A stretch of DNA of 34,602 bases from Bacteroidales bacterium (GCA_016285175.1 JAEEQF010000009.1:1-34602), one strand, 5' to 3'. Positions 23,163-31,831 are shown, counted from the stretch's first letter. The notes: generated by a model from the letters alone, not told the origin. Program-made: numbers and translations.

Positions 23163-24092
23163 CTACAGAGCCTTGAGCTGAGCGGCAGCCTGGGCGCCAT
23201 ACTTGGCGTCTCCGGTGAGCTTGTTGTAATACTCCTTGGCGGTAGCCTTGTCGCCAGCCTTCTGGGCGGTTGCGGCGATGGTGAACATGATGTCGGCCGC
23301 ATCCTTGGCGTTAGGGCTCACTTCCAGATACTTCTTATAGGAAGCAATGGCATCCTTGCTCTTGCCGGCCTGGGTTTGGGCGCTGGCCATGAGCTTATAG
23401 GCGTTGGCGCTCTCCACATAGCTGTTGGACTTCTCCAGGGCAGCGATGGCATCGGCGAACTTCTTCTCCTTAAGGAAAGACTGGCCTTCCTTGAGGTAAG
23501 CGGTGCTCAGAAGCTTTTTGGCCTGATCGGCCTTGCCGAATTCGGCAGCCTTCTCCAGGGCCTCGGTAGCTGCGGCAAGGTCATTGTTCTGCATCTGGGC
23601 CTGACCCAGCAGCAGGAATGCCTGGCCATCTTCCGGGGTGAGGGCGACCACTTCCTTGAAAGCGGCGGCGGCACCGGCAAAATCTTTCTCCTTGAGCAGG
23701 GTGGAACCCTTGCGCAGATACACGTTGGGGACCAGGGCGGCGGCATCGGCAACAATCTCATCCTTACCGTAATCCTTGGCTACGGACTGGGCCTCTGCCA
23801 GGGAGGCGATGGCCTTGTCATAATCGGCCTCGTTAATCTGTTCCTTGGCAATGGACAGGAGGGTATTGGGGATGATGTCCTTGCACTTGTCGATCATCTC
23901 GGCGGCCTCGTCACCTTCACAAGCCTCAAACTGGGTGAGGGCGCTGCGGAACTGGGCGAGAGCTTCTACTTTGTTGCCACCTTCCAGGGCAGTAGCACCT
24001 GCGTTGAACACATCGATGGCTGCATTGAAATCCTGGGCCGAAGCCAAAGCGGCAAAGCCGAGAGCGACAAAAACTACTAATAATCTTTTCAT
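23163..24092 (-). CDS. Secreted tetratricopeptide-repeat protein
   Basis: A 309-residue protein with a signal peptide MKRLLVVFVALGFAALASAQ (cleavage about residue 19) and then alanine-rich helical repeats. TPR-like units are visible, such as LPNVYLRKGSTLLKEKDFAG-like, AFLLLGQAQMQNNDLAAA, YLKEGQSFLKEKKFADA, AYKLMASAQTQAGKSKDA and FTIAATAQKAGDKATAKEYY, with the usual A8-G-A20 type spacing, so about seven units. Likely periplasmic and a protein-binding scaffold; no partner can be named. It has its own strong terminator and diverges from the M16-like gene across an A/T-rich 91-bp region. Confidence 0.85.
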   Translation of the reverse strand: MKRLLVVFVALGFAALASAQDFNAAIDVFNAGATALEGGNKVEALAQFRSALTQFEACEGDEAAEMIDKCKDIIPNTLLSIAKEQINEADYDKAIASLAEAQSVAKDYGKDEIVADAAALVPNVYLRKGSTLLKEKDFAGAAAAFKEVVALTPEDGQAFLLLGQAQMQNNDLAAATEALEKAAEFGKADQAKKLLSTAYLKEGQSFLKEKKFADAIAALEKSNSYVESANAYKLMASAQTQAGKSKDAIASYKKYLEVSPNAKDAADIMFTIAATAQKAGDKATAKEYYNKLTGDAKYGAQAAAQLKAL

Positions 24093-24132
24093 TTCTAGTT
24101 TATCTTTAAGTTACACTAACTCTTGCACTCAA

Positions 24133-24165
24133 TTTGCAAAAATAGCAAAATATGTTTTATTTTTG
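24133..24165 (+). promoter_or_regulatory. Promoter of the M16-like gene
   Basis: TTTG (24133-24136), 21 nt, TATTTTTG (24158-24165): a full Bacteroidetes consensus. The predicted start near 24172 leaves a leader of about 12 nt before ATG 24184 and argues against the longer open frame. CAAAAATA at 24137-24144 is a possible opposing -7 box for the TPR gene, so the two promoters overlap. Confidence 0.75.
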
Positions 24166-24183
24166 CATAAAAGTTCTGTTAAA

Positions 24184-26664
24184 ATGACCTTTAAGGCCCT
24201 AAAACATCTGCTTTTTGCGACTGCCTGCCTGTTTCTCTCAAGAAGTATGCCAGCACAGACGCTCCCTCAGCTTCCCGCCGATGCCAACATCCGGCAGGGC
24301 CGGCTGGGGTGCGGGGCCGCTTATTATATGGTGGTGAATCCTGCCGAAAAAGGGTACACCTATGTGGCTGTGGTACAGATGGACAGCATTACGTCCCAAA
24401 AGCGGGAGCAGCTGGACCAGGCTTTCCTTTCCCGGATGGGCATCCTGCCCGGCAGACAGGGGTTCCTCTCCCAGGAAGAAGGGAACACCTATTACCGTTT
24501 CCCCCGGATTCCGGCTTTCCGGACCAACGTCCTGGACTCCACCCTGCTTCATACCTTCGCCCAGATGGCCCTGAGCCAGGAGCCGCAGGCCATCGTGGTA
24601 AGCGGAGATATAGACCCGGTGGACCTCAAAAAAAAGATGGATATCTTCTCCATGCTGGTTCCACGGCTCCGGGAAACGCCGGATCAAAGCTCCTACAGCT
24701 GGTCGCCAAGAAATCCCGACATATTCTTACACAAAGGGAAAATCGCCTCCACCAGTGTATCCTATGCATCGGCCCGGATTCCGCGGGAACAGATGAACAC
24801 GGCTCAGGCCCTGGTCACGGATATGTTCCGGCGGGAGTTTGAGACCGTGCTCCGGCACAGGCTGGAGAAGAACCTGAAAGAAGAGGAGTTGCCCTGGACG
24901 GAAATCCGCTTTATCCATACGGACAGCAACGCCACCGCCGGGGACGAACAATACGGCGTACAGATCCTTACGGCACCGGAGCATCTGCCTGCCGCCAACT
25001 GGGTGCTTTCCCGCACGCTGGGAGAATGGGAGCGCTTCGGCGTTCCGGTGCAGGAGTTCCTGGATGCCAAGGATGCCCTGGAGCCCCGGATCCTGCAAAA
25101 GGGCAAAGCAACGCCGTCCAACGAGGAATATCTGGAACGCTGCATGGCCCATTTCCTATATGGGAGCACGCTGGTTCCCTTCTCGGAAGAGGCCAGGCTG
25201 TTCACCCGCAAGAACATTCCCGGGGAAATGGAGGCGCAACTTTTCAACAGCTTCTCATCGGCCCTGCTGCAGCAGCTGACCAACCTCACGCTTTCCTATA
25301 CGGCCGCTCCGGACTCGTTGAGCAGCCTCGAAGCCCTGTTCCGCTACAACCTGGGCTGGCTCTACGGATGGGCTTCGCCGGAAGAAAAAGACTATTCCTG
25401 GCATCGGGCCGATACGGCCGGCCTGGAGCCGGCCAGCGCCCGGGTACGGATAAGCGCCGAGAAGCCGGAATCCGTCACCGGCGGCACCCTGTGGACCTTT
25501 TCCAACGGCATCCGCGTCGCTTATAAGCAGATAAAAGGAGCGGACAGCTTCCACTATGCCCTTCAGCTGAACGGGGGCCTTTCCCAGATCCAAGACCTCA
25601 AGGAGGGGGAAGGCGGCTATATCCCGGAAGTGCTTTCCCTTTACAATACCGGCGGCATGCAGGCATCGGCCTTCCGGGACTGCCTGGCCTCCAACGGCGT
25701 GGAAATGAAGGCCCGTGCCGACCTTAACAGCCTGTACATCCAGGGCAGCGCCCCGTCCGACAGGCTCACCTTCCTACTCAAGGCCCTTATCTCCCTGTCC
25801 AACGACCGCTTCCTGAACAACGCCGATGCACAGGCCTTTATCCGTAGTGGAAAAGCCGGCAGGCAGGCCGTCCCGGACAGGATGGACGCCCTCCTCTCCC
25901 CCCACTACCAGTATACTTCCGGGAAACTTCCGGAGGCCCTTTCCCTTGAAACGGTAAACAAGGCGGGCCGCTATTTCCAGGAGCGCTTTTCGCAGGTGAA
26001 CGACGGCATCCTGCTGCTCTCCGGCGGCATGGATCCCGATGCCGTCAAGAAAATCCTGCTCCGCTATATGGGCAGTTTCCGCACGGGCAAGAATGCATCG
26101 GCCTCCCGCCGGCAGGTCCATTTCCGCACCCTCTCCGGCGTTACCACCTATGCCGAAGACGGGCCGGACCAGGGCCTGTACGTGCTCATGGATGCGGACA
26201 CCCCCATTACCGCCCTCAACTATCCCGCCCTGCTCATAGCCGCCGAAGCCGTGCGCAGTGAACTGGCCTCCCATCTGGCCGATGCCGGTCTCACGGTTAC
26301 GGTGGAGCCCCGCTTTATCACCTATCCCCAGGAACGGCTGCGGCTCTTTATCCAATGCCGCACCGTAGAGCGGAAGGATCCCACCCCGGCTCTTCCTGCC
26401 GTAAGGAACGCCCTCCGGAGCCTGGCCTCCCACTCCGTTGACTCCAAAGACCTGAACGCCTGGAAACAATTGGTCACCAGCCAGATGCAAAGCCAGCTAT
26501 CCACCCCGGAAGGGAACATAAAAACCCTCCTGGCCCGTTACGGGGCAGGGAAAGACCTGAGTTCCCATTACAAAGAAAACGTCAATGGCGTCACGGCCGA
26601 CAGGGTGAATGAGATGCTTAAAGCCCTTGCCGGCGGCGGGCGTATAGAATACATTGTCCCATGA
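24184..26664 (+). CDS. M16-like (insulinase/pitrilysin) protein with lost catalytic motif
   Basis: An 826-residue protein with a signal peptide (MTFKALKHLLFATACLFLSR...MPAQ). Its first 230 residues follow the M16 N-terminal domain pattern: LGCGAAYYMVVNPAEKGYTYV, then where active M16 enzymes have HFLEHM it reads AFLSRM (80-85), then NTYYRFPRI with LDSTLLHTFAQMAL and AIVVSGDID. So the zinc-binding HxxEH is absent (A, S and R at the three positions). A second M16-like half starts about residue 430 (WTFSNGIRVAYKQ, LNGGLSQIQD, a GGM-containing stretch). Inactive M16 subunits normally pair with an active one, but no active partner is in the window. Likely periplasmic. Its stop overlaps the next start (ATGA). 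Confidence 0.72.
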   Translation: MTFKALKHLLFATACLFLSRSMPAQTLPQLPADANIRQGRLGCGAAYYMVVNPAEKGYTYVAVVQMDSITSQKREQLDQAFLSRMGILPGRQGFLSQEEGNTYYRFPRIPAFRTNVLDSTLLHTFAQMALSQEPQAIVVSGDIDPVDLKKKMDIFSMLVPRLRETPDQSSYSWSPRNPDIFLHKGKIASTSVSYASARIPREQMNTAQALVTDMFRREFETVLRHRLEKNLKEEELPWTEIRFIHTDSNATAGDEQYGVQILTAPEHLPAANWVLSRTLGEWERFGVPVQEFLDAKDALEPRILQKGKATPSNEEYLERCMAHFLYGSTLVPFSEEARLFTRKNIPGEMEAQLFNSFSSALLQQLTNLTLSYTAAPDSLSSLEALFRYNLGWLYGWASPEEKDYSWHRADTAGLEPASARVRISAEKPESVTGGTLWTFSNGIRVAYKQIKGADSFHYALQLNGGLSQIQDLKEGEGGYIPEVLSLYNTGGMQASAFRDCLASNGVEMKARADLNSLYIQGSAPSDRLTFLLKALISLSNDRFLNNADAQAFIRSGKAGRQAVPDRMDALLSPHYQYTSGKLPEALSLETVNKAGRYFQERFSQVNDGILLLSGGMDPDAVKKILLRYMGSFRTGKNASASRRQVHFRTLSGVTTYAEDGPDQGLYVLMDADTPITALNYPALLIAAEAVRSELASHLADAGLTVTVEPRFITYPQERLRLFIQCRTVERKDPTPALPAVRNALRSLASHSVDSKDLNAWKQLVTSQMQSQLSTPEGNIKTLLARYGAGKDLSSHYKENVNGVTADRVNEMLKALAGGGRIEYIVP

Positions 26665-27260
26665 GCAGTCACGGCACCCTTATAGAAATTGGTGATATCC
26701 TGGTTTCGGAAGATGTGGTCCTGGAGTTTTTTGCCTGTGATTACCCCGTATGCAAGGGCTGCTGCTGCATTATCGGGGACAGCGGAGCGCCGCTCAAGGA
26801 AGAGGAACTGGAGCCGCTGGAGGCCAATTACGATAGTTATTCACCGCTGATGCGCCCCCAGGGAAGGGCGGCGGTAGAGGCCAAAGGTTTCTTTGAGATT
26901 GACCGGGACGGAGATCTGGTAACACCCGTTGTGCCCGGCAGCGAGGAATGTGCCTATTGCCACTTTGACCAGTCCGGGAATTGCTTCTGTGCCATTGAAC
27001 GGCAGTTCTGCAAGGGACTTTCCACTTTCCGCAAGCCCATCTCCTGCTCCCTTTACCCCATCCGTGTGGTGGAACTGGGCGGAGGCCGGCTGGGCCTGAA
27101 CCTGCACCGCTGGCACATCTGCAAAGATGCTTACGAAAAGGGCAAAAAAGAAGGGGTCCGCGTCTATGAATTCTTACGCGAACCCCTTGTAGAGGCTTTT
27201 GGAGAAGAGTTTTACTCGGCCTTGTCGGCTGCGGCCAAAATGCTCATCGCCGCTTCGTAA
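26661..27260 (+). CDS. DUF3109 family cysteine-rich protein
   Basis: A 199-residue protein with many cysteines in conserved-looking clusters: CDYPVCKGCCC (about 26-36), CAYCHFDQSGNCFCAIERQF (about 94-113), CKGLSTFRKPISCSLYPIR (about 114-132) and HRWHIC. This is the DUF3109 pattern, related to YkgJ-type zinc/iron-binding families; the cysteines probably bind a metal or cluster. The biochemical role is unknown. Overlaps the M16-like gene by 4 bp, so the two are translationally coupled, and overlaps the convergent DUF2007 gene by 49 bp. Confidence 0.88.
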   Translation: MSSHGTLIEIGDILVSEDVVLEFFACDYPVCKGCCCIIGDSGAPLKEEELEPLEANYDSYSPLMRPQGRAAVEAKGFFEIDRDGDLVTPVVPGSEECAYCHFDQSGNCFCAIERQFCKGLSTFRKPISCSLYPIRVVELGGGRLGLNLHRWHICKDAYEKGKKEGVRVYEFLREPLVEAFGEEFYSALSAAAKMLIAAS

Positions 27261-27439
27261 TCGCTCTCGTTCACCTTTACTTCAATACCCTTGGCAAAGC
27301 CCAGGGACGGATAGGAAGAATCGGCGCCGAACACGCCGGCCGGGATACCGTTCTCTCCCAACATGGTTACACACATTTCGGCCTGCACCCGCTCGTTGAA
27401 GGTGGCTACCGTCTTGAATTTTTGCGTATCAGTTGTCAT
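27212..27439 (-). CDS. DUF2007-type small protein
   Basis: A 75-residue protein with the DUF2007 (putative signal-transducing) pattern: FKTVATFNERVQAEMCVTML, ENGIPAGVFGAD and VKVNESDYEAAMSIL. These are small GlnB-like-fold proteins of unknown role. The 3' end overlaps the DUF3109 gene on the other strand by 49 bp, and its start overlaps the upstream gene by 11 bp. Confidence 0.85.
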   Translation of the reverse strand: MTTDTQKFKTVATFNERVQAEMCVTMLGENGIPAGVFGADSSYPSLGFAKGIEVKVNESDYEAAMSILAAADKAE

Positions 27440-27896
27440 TGTAGTTGATTTTATGGTCTATGGACGCCACCACCCGGGCCAGGTCCCGGATAAGGCCTTC
27501 GGCCTCAAAACCTCCCAAGACGGGCGTGATGGTAACGGCGTCTTCAAATAGTCTGAATAATCTGGCCACGGGGGATTTAAGGCAGAAGCGGTATTCCCCC
27601 TCCTTCTCCGAAACCAGCTTGTATCCCCGCACATCCATAGCGTCCAGGATGGATTGCCGGTGTTCGGCCGGCTCTCCGGCAGCCCGAATCCTGCGCTTTC
27701 CATAACCGAAGAAAGGGTATGCAAAGCTCATCACCAGAAAGATGGCGGCAATATAGCCGATGGAGGTCCAGCCCTTCTGGAAGGCCACAGCCACATCCTT
27801 GGATACCATGCCGGTGAGCATGAGCGCGCCGATGATTAGCACAAACAGGATGCAGATCTGGAGGAAATATTTGAGGGCTCTTCTAAGGTATTTCAT
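27429..27896 (-). CDS. Two-TM membrane protein of unknown function
   Basis: A 155-residue protein with two membrane segments (about 10-31 and 45-64) and a basic linker (YGKRRIRAAGE), then a soluble C-terminal domain of about 75 residues (SILDAMDVRGYKLVSEKEGE to the end). Its start overlaps the hemW stop by one base (TAATG) and its stop overlaps the DUF2007 start. No family recognised; such genes often accompany hemW or DUF2007 genes in Bacteroidetes (from memory, not checked). Confidence 0.75.
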   Translation of the reverse strand: MKYLRRALKYFLQICILFVLIIGALMLTGMVSKDVAVAFQKGWTSIGYIAAIFLVMSFAYPFFGYGKRRIRAAGEPAEHRQSILDAMDVRGYKLVSEKEGEYRFCLKSPVARLFRLFEDAVTITPVLGGFEAEGLIRDLARVVASIDHKINYNDN

Positions 27897-28972
27897 TATA
27901 TCAATTCTCTGATAATCTCATCGGAAACGAAGAAATGGTCTTCCGGAATGCGGTAACGGCGCCCTACCCGCTGCAGGGCTCCGGCCTTTTCCAGGCGGTC
28001 GATATCCTCTTCGCGGCAGTTCCCGTGCAGGAAATCCGTATCCACGCCGCGGGACGTACGGAGGGCCAGCATGAGGGTTTCCACTTTTTCATCCTCCACG
28101 GACAGGGCCTCTTCCGTATGCTTGTAATCTATAAGCGTAGACTCGTTCCAGCCCCTGCATCGGCCGGTAAAGGAATGGGCGGCAGGTCCCAGGCCCACAT
28201 AGGGCCTCCGGGCCCAATAACCGCCGTTGTGGACCGCCTCAAAACCGGGCTTGGCGAAATTGGAAATCTCGTAATGGGAATAACCCGCATCCGAAAGTTT
28301 CCGGCAAAGGATGTTGTACTGATGGCGGCAATATTCGTCCGATGCCTCCTCGTATTCCCCTGCCTCCAGCCGGTGTGCCAGCACGTTATCCCCCTCCACG
28401 GTGAGCTGGTAGCAGGAGATGTGCTCCGGCTTAAGGGAAACAGCCTTGTCTATGGTGGCCTCCCACACGCTGTCCGACAGATTGGACAGGCCGAAGATGA
28501 GGTCCAGGCTCACGTTCTCCATGCCCGCCTCCCGCACCAGGCGGAAAGCTTCTTCGGCCCGGGCCGCATCGTGCCTGCGGTTCATCCATCGGAGCAGTTC
28601 ATCGTCGAACGACTGGACGCCGATGCTGATACGGTTCACACCAAGCGCCTTGAGGCTTTGCACGTACGGAAGGCCCTTTTCCACTATATCCTCCGGATTC
28701 ACTTCCATGGTGAATTCCGTATACGGGCCGCCCTGTCCGCATTCCTCCAAGGCAAGCAGGATGCGCGTCAGGCAGGAAAGCGGCAGCTGGGAAGGTGTGC
28801 CTCCGCCGAAGTACAGGGTCCGGAGGCTGCCGTCCATCTCCCCGGCCCGGCGGCGGATTTCCGCACAGACCTGGTCTGTATAGGGGCCGAAGAGACTGTC
28901 TTCCGCGATTTCCGAATAGAAGTCGCAGTACGTGCAGAAACTTTTGCAGAAAGGGACGTGGATGTAGATCAT
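27896..28972 (-). CDS. hemW: Radical SAM heme chaperone HemW
   Basis: A 358-residue radical SAM protein. IHVPFCKSFCTYCDFYS holds the 4Fe-4S cysteines C9, C13 and C16. Then LYFGGGTPSQLP, FTMEVNPEDIV, GVNRISIGVQSFDDELLRWM and SLDLIFGLSNLSDSVWEATI give the standard HemW order. The extra fourth cysteine typical of HemW and HemN (CxxxCxxCxC) reads F here (CDF), as in HemW. HemW binds heme and transfers it to respiratory enzymes; it is often mislabelled coproporphyrinogen oxidase. Starts 1 bp after the coiled-coil gene's stop. Confidence 0.92.
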   Translation of the reverse strand: MIYIHVPFCKSFCTYCDFYSEIAEDSLFGPYTDQVCAEIRRRAGEMDGSLRTLYFGGGTPSQLPLSCLTRILLALEECGQGGPYTEFTMEVNPEDIVEKGLPYVQSLKALGVNRISIGVQSFDDELLRWMNRRHDAARAEEAFRLVREAGMENVSLDLIFGLSNLSDSVWEATIDKAVSLKPEHISCYQLTVEGDNVLAHRLEAGEYEEASDEYCRHQYNILCRKLSDAGYSHYEISNFAKPGFEAVHNGGYWARRPYVGLGPAAHSFTGRCRGWNESTLIDYKHTEEALSVEDEKVETLMLALRTSRGVDTDFLHGNCREEDIDRLEKAGALQRVGRRYRIPEDHFFVSDEIIRELI

Positions 28973-28973
28973 A

Positions 28974-29885
28974 CTACCTTAACAGGCATTCTGCGCGGCC
29001 CAGCAGGCCTTTTTCCGTATAAGCTTCCAGGGTGTAGATGCCCTTGACGAATTCTCCCGTATCGTTGATGTAGATGGAGAGGTCCACCTCCGCACCTTCA
29101 TAGTCTACCTCGCGGGAAGCCGTAGCCTGCATGGCCACACCGTTCACCACGAACTCTCCGGACTCGTTGTTCATGAGCAGGATGCCTTCCGGATCCTTCA
29201 CACGCACATATACCCGCACCGGCCCCCTTTCGGCCAGGGAATTCTCCAGCAGGGAGAGATTGGCCATCATATACTTCACGCGGCTGTGGCGGTCTCCCGC
29301 CCTGTCGTTGCTGTAAAGGGCGACGAGGGATATGCCCCTGGCCTTGAGCACCTTGCCGGCATTCACCTGTTCCGACAGGTTGCTAACCTGCTGGGTGAGC
29401 TCTTCGTTGGCCCGGCGGCTCTCCGCGGCTTCCCGGCGTGCGGCGGCGGCATCGGCCGTGAGCTGCTTGTTGAGGGTATTGAGCGAGTCTATCTGGACAA
29501 TGTAGCCCTTCATGATGCTGCGAAGGGTGCCCAATTCTTTCTCGTACTGACGGATTTTGGCGCGATTGGTGGCTTCCGTCTTGTTAAGCTTCTCTATGAG
29601 GAGGGCCACCTGCTCCCGGGAGGTGTCCAGCTGGTGGTTGATGGATTCGTAGTCCGAGCTGAGGTTCTCGAAATCCGACTGCAGGGCCACCATCTGCTGG
29701 GCCAGTTCCTGCTTCTCTCCTTCCAACTGGTTAACCAGGCCGTTACGCTGGTACAGCATATAACCCAGACCGCAGGCCAGGGCCGCCGCAACGCAACAAA
29801 GCACTATCAGAGTGGTGCGCAGACCGCCTTTTTCCTTCCTTTCACGCTCTTGGCGTTCTATTCTCTCGAGGGGATCTTCTGTCAT
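28974..29885 (-). CDS. Membrane-anchored coiled-coil protein
   Basis: Using ATG 29883-29885, 303 residues: a charged N-terminus (MTEDPLERIERQERERKEKG), one membrane segment (about 24-45), a long coiled coil (about 50-190, heptads such as LVNQLEGEKQELAQQMVAL) and a C-terminal beta-rich domain (about 195-303, RVYVRVKDPEGILLMNNES to LEAYTEKGLLGRAE). Probably a periplasm-facing protein held by one helix. This arrangement is common in Bacteroidetes, but no function is known to me. A longer open frame to 30134 runs through the opposing pepP gene and is rejected. Confidence 0.82.
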   Translation of the reverse strand: MTEDPLERIERQERERKEKGGLRTTLIVLCCVAAALACGLGYMLYQRNGLVNQLEGEKQELAQQMVALQSDFENLSSDYESINHQLDTSREQVALLIEKLNKTEATNRAKIRQYEKELGTLRSIMKGYIVQIDSLNTLNKQLTADAAAARREAAESRRANEELTQQVSNLSEQVNAGKVLKARGISLVALYSNDRAGDRHSRVKYMMANLSLLENSLAERGPVRVYVRVKDPEGILLMNNESGEFVVNGVAMQATASREVDYEGAEVDLSIYINDTGEFVKGIYTLEAYTEKGLLGRAECLLR

Positions 29886-29896
29886 AATCAAAGTGG

Positions 29897-29937
29897 TTTT
29901 AATATTATTGCAAATATAGCTATATTTGTACAAATAT
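29897..29937. promoter_or_regulatory. Divergent promoter region with two overlapping palindromes
   Basis: CAAATATAGCTATATTTG (29911-29928) is a perfect 18-bp palindrome made of two opposed TATATTTG (-7) elements, one for each diverging gene. ATATTTGTACAAATAT (29922-29937) is a perfect 16-bp palindrome sharing the plus-strand element. A TTTT at 29897-29900, 20 nt upstream, is a weak plus-strand -33 element. The repeated CAAATAT half-sites could bind a regulator. Confidence 0.6.
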
Positions 29938-29955
29938 CGTACTACAACTCTTGCT

Positions 29956-31755
29956 ATGGACAATATCTTTTCCGCCAGGGTGGAAGCCGTGCGTTCCCTC
30001 ATGCAAAGCAACGGCTGGGATATCCTTATCCTCACGGGGAGTGACCCGCATGCCAGTGAATATCCGGCTCCCCGCTGGCAGCAGGTGTGCTGGGTATCCG
30101 GCTTCACGGGAGAGGCGGGAGACCTGGTAATCACCCGGGATCACGCCGGCCTGTGGACGGACACCCGGTATTTCATCCAGGCCAGGCACCAGTTGGACGG
30201 GACCGGCATCCAGCTGCACAAGATGCGCGTTCCGGAGCAGGTTCCCATCCCGGAATGGATAGCTTCCCTGGGCATGGAGGCTCCGGTAATCGCCATTGAC
30301 GGACTCTGCCAGGGCGTAGAGGCGGTAAGGGCCCTGCAGGAAGCGGTTCCATCGGCCTCCATCCAGGCCGTTCCGGATATCCTGTCCCCGCTCTGGGAGG
30401 ACAGGCCTGCCATTCCCGTCTCCCCCATCATCACCCTGGGCGAAGACCTGGTGGGAGAGTCCCGGGAGGCCAAACTTCACTGGCTCCGGAAATGGATGAT
30501 CCTCAAAGAAGTGGATGCCATCCTGCTCTCCTCCCTGGACGAGATTGCCTGGCTGCTGAACGTCCGCGGATCGGACATAGACTATAATCCGCTGGTAATC
30601 TCCTACCTGCTGGTGACCATGGAACAGGCGTACTGGTTTGTCCGGAAGGATGAATCGGCCGATATGGACGAAGAGACGATGGCCAGTTTCGGCGAACTGC
30701 AGTCGGACGAGGTAACCATCTGCAATTATGAGGAGGTGGACCTGGCCCTGTCCACCTTCGTAATGGAGGACGTGGACCGTATCTATATAGACCCCGCCAC
30801 GCTGAATATCCGGATCCGCGAGACCCTGGACGAAAGCGACTACAATGTTCTGGAAGGCCCCTCGCCCGTCCCGCTTAAGAAGGCGGTGAAGAATACCGTG
30901 GAGATTGACGGTATGCGGGAAGCCCATCTGGAAGACGGTCTGGCCATGGAGCAGTTCCTGTACTGGCTGGAGCAGCACGCCGGACAGGTGAACGAATGGG
31001 AAGCCGCCTGCGAACTGGGCCGATTACGTTCCCGGATCCCCGGTTACCGGGGCGACAGCTTTGAAACCATATCGGCCTATGGGCCTTCGGCTGCCCTGCC
31101 GCACTATGTCACGCCCCGGGAGGGTTCCGCCCTGCTGGAGCCGCGCGGGCTTTATCTGGTAGATTCCGGCGGACAGTATCTCTTCGGCACCACGGACATT
31201 ACCCGCACCGTGCCCCTGGGTCCCTGCACGGCCCTGGAAGTGGAAGACTACACGCTGGTTCTCCGCGGACACATAGACCTGGCCATGGCCGTCTTTCCGC
31301 GCGGGACTGCCGGCTGCCAGATAGACGCCCTGGCCCGCGAACCGCTCTGGAGGGCCCGCCGTAACTTCGGCCACGGGACCGGCCACGGCGTGGGTTTCTT
31401 CCTGGGCGTGCATGAAGGCCCGCAGGACATCCGGCAGAACTTCAACCGCCAGCCGCTGGAGCCCGGCATGATCTCCTCCGACGAACCCGGCCTCTACCGG
31501 GAAGGCATGCACGGTGTGCGCCACGAAAACCTGCTCCTGTGCCGTCCCGTAGGAGACAACGAGTTTGGCTCCTGGCTGGGCTTCGAGACCCTGACGCTCT
31601 GTCACTACGACACTTCCTGCCTGGACGTCTCCCTTCTCACGGCCGATGAGCGGGACTGGCTCAACAGCTACAACGAACGCGTCTTCAGGGAACTCTCTCC
31701 CCGCCTCCCGGCAGAAGTCGCTGCCTGGCTGCGGGACAAGACCAGACCGGTGTAA
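29956..31755 (+). CDS. pepP: Xaa-Pro aminopeptidase (aminopeptidase P, M24B), three-domain form
   Basis: Using ATG 29956, 599 residues. Two creatinase-like N-terminal domains (about 1-150 and 155-310; GLWTDTRYFIQARHQL is visible) precede the M24 pita-bread domain. Metal ligands: Asp in LVDSGGQYLFGTTDITRT (both Asps, about 400-415), His in HGTGHGVGFFLGVHEGP (about 472-488), and Glu in SDEPGLYREG and RHENLLL. The C-terminal M24C segment reads LSLLTADERDWLNSYNERV-like. It removes N-terminal residues before proline. The size matches the eukaryotic-like APP1 form frequent in Bacteroidetes. Cytoplasmic, no signal peptide. Confidence 0.93.
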   Translation: MDNIFSARVEAVRSLMQSNGWDILILTGSDPHASEYPAPRWQQVCWVSGFTGEAGDLVITRDHAGLWTDTRYFIQARHQLDGTGIQLHKMRVPEQVPIPEWIASLGMEAPVIAIDGLCQGVEAVRALQEAVPSASIQAVPDILSPLWEDRPAIPVSPIITLGEDLVGESREAKLHWLRKWMILKEVDAILLSSLDEIAWLLNVRGSDIDYNPLVISYLLVTMEQAYWFVRKDESADMDEETMASFGELQSDEVTICNYEEVDLALSTFVMEDVDRIYIDPATLNIRIRETLDESDYNVLEGPSPVPLKKAVKNTVEIDGMREAHLEDGLAMEQFLYWLEQHAGQVNEWEAACELGRLRSRIPGYRGDSFETISAYGPSAALPHYVTPREGSALLEPRGLYLVDSGGQYLFGTTDITRTVPLGPCTALEVEDYTLVLRGHIDLAMAVFPRGTAGCQIDALAREPLWRARRNFGHGTGHGVGFFLGVHEGPQDIRQNFNRQPLEPGMISSDEPGLYREGMHGVRHENLLLCRPVGDNEFGSWLGFETLTLCHYDTSCLDVSLLTADERDWLNSYNERVFRELSPRLPAEVAAWLRDKTRPV

Positions 31756-31831
31756 CGGAGACTGCCGCTGCCCCCCCCCGCGCGCCTCTCGCGCGCCGTG
31801 AAACGGAAGCAATTTAATATCAGATATTTAC
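31756..31831. other. GC-rich tail of pepP: C9 tract and 6-bp hairpin
   Basis: A run of nine C at 31771-31779 is followed by CGCGCG, CCTCT, CGCGCG (about 31779-31795), a short perfect hairpin. There is no T-run, so a simple terminator is not clear. No gene is seen here. Confidence 0.5.

Noticed and set aside
23845..24183. N-terminal extension of the M16-like frame
   Set aside because: It overlaps the TPR gene on the other strand and lies before a consensus promoter; the ATG at 24184 starts a signal peptide.
29886..30134. N-terminal extension of the coiled-coil protein frame
   Set aside because: It crosses the divergent promoter and antisense pepP sequence; the ATG at 29885 gives a sensible membrane protein.
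31771..31779. C9 tract as a phase-variable switch
   Set aside because: It is outside any coding frame and not between promoter elements that I can identify.
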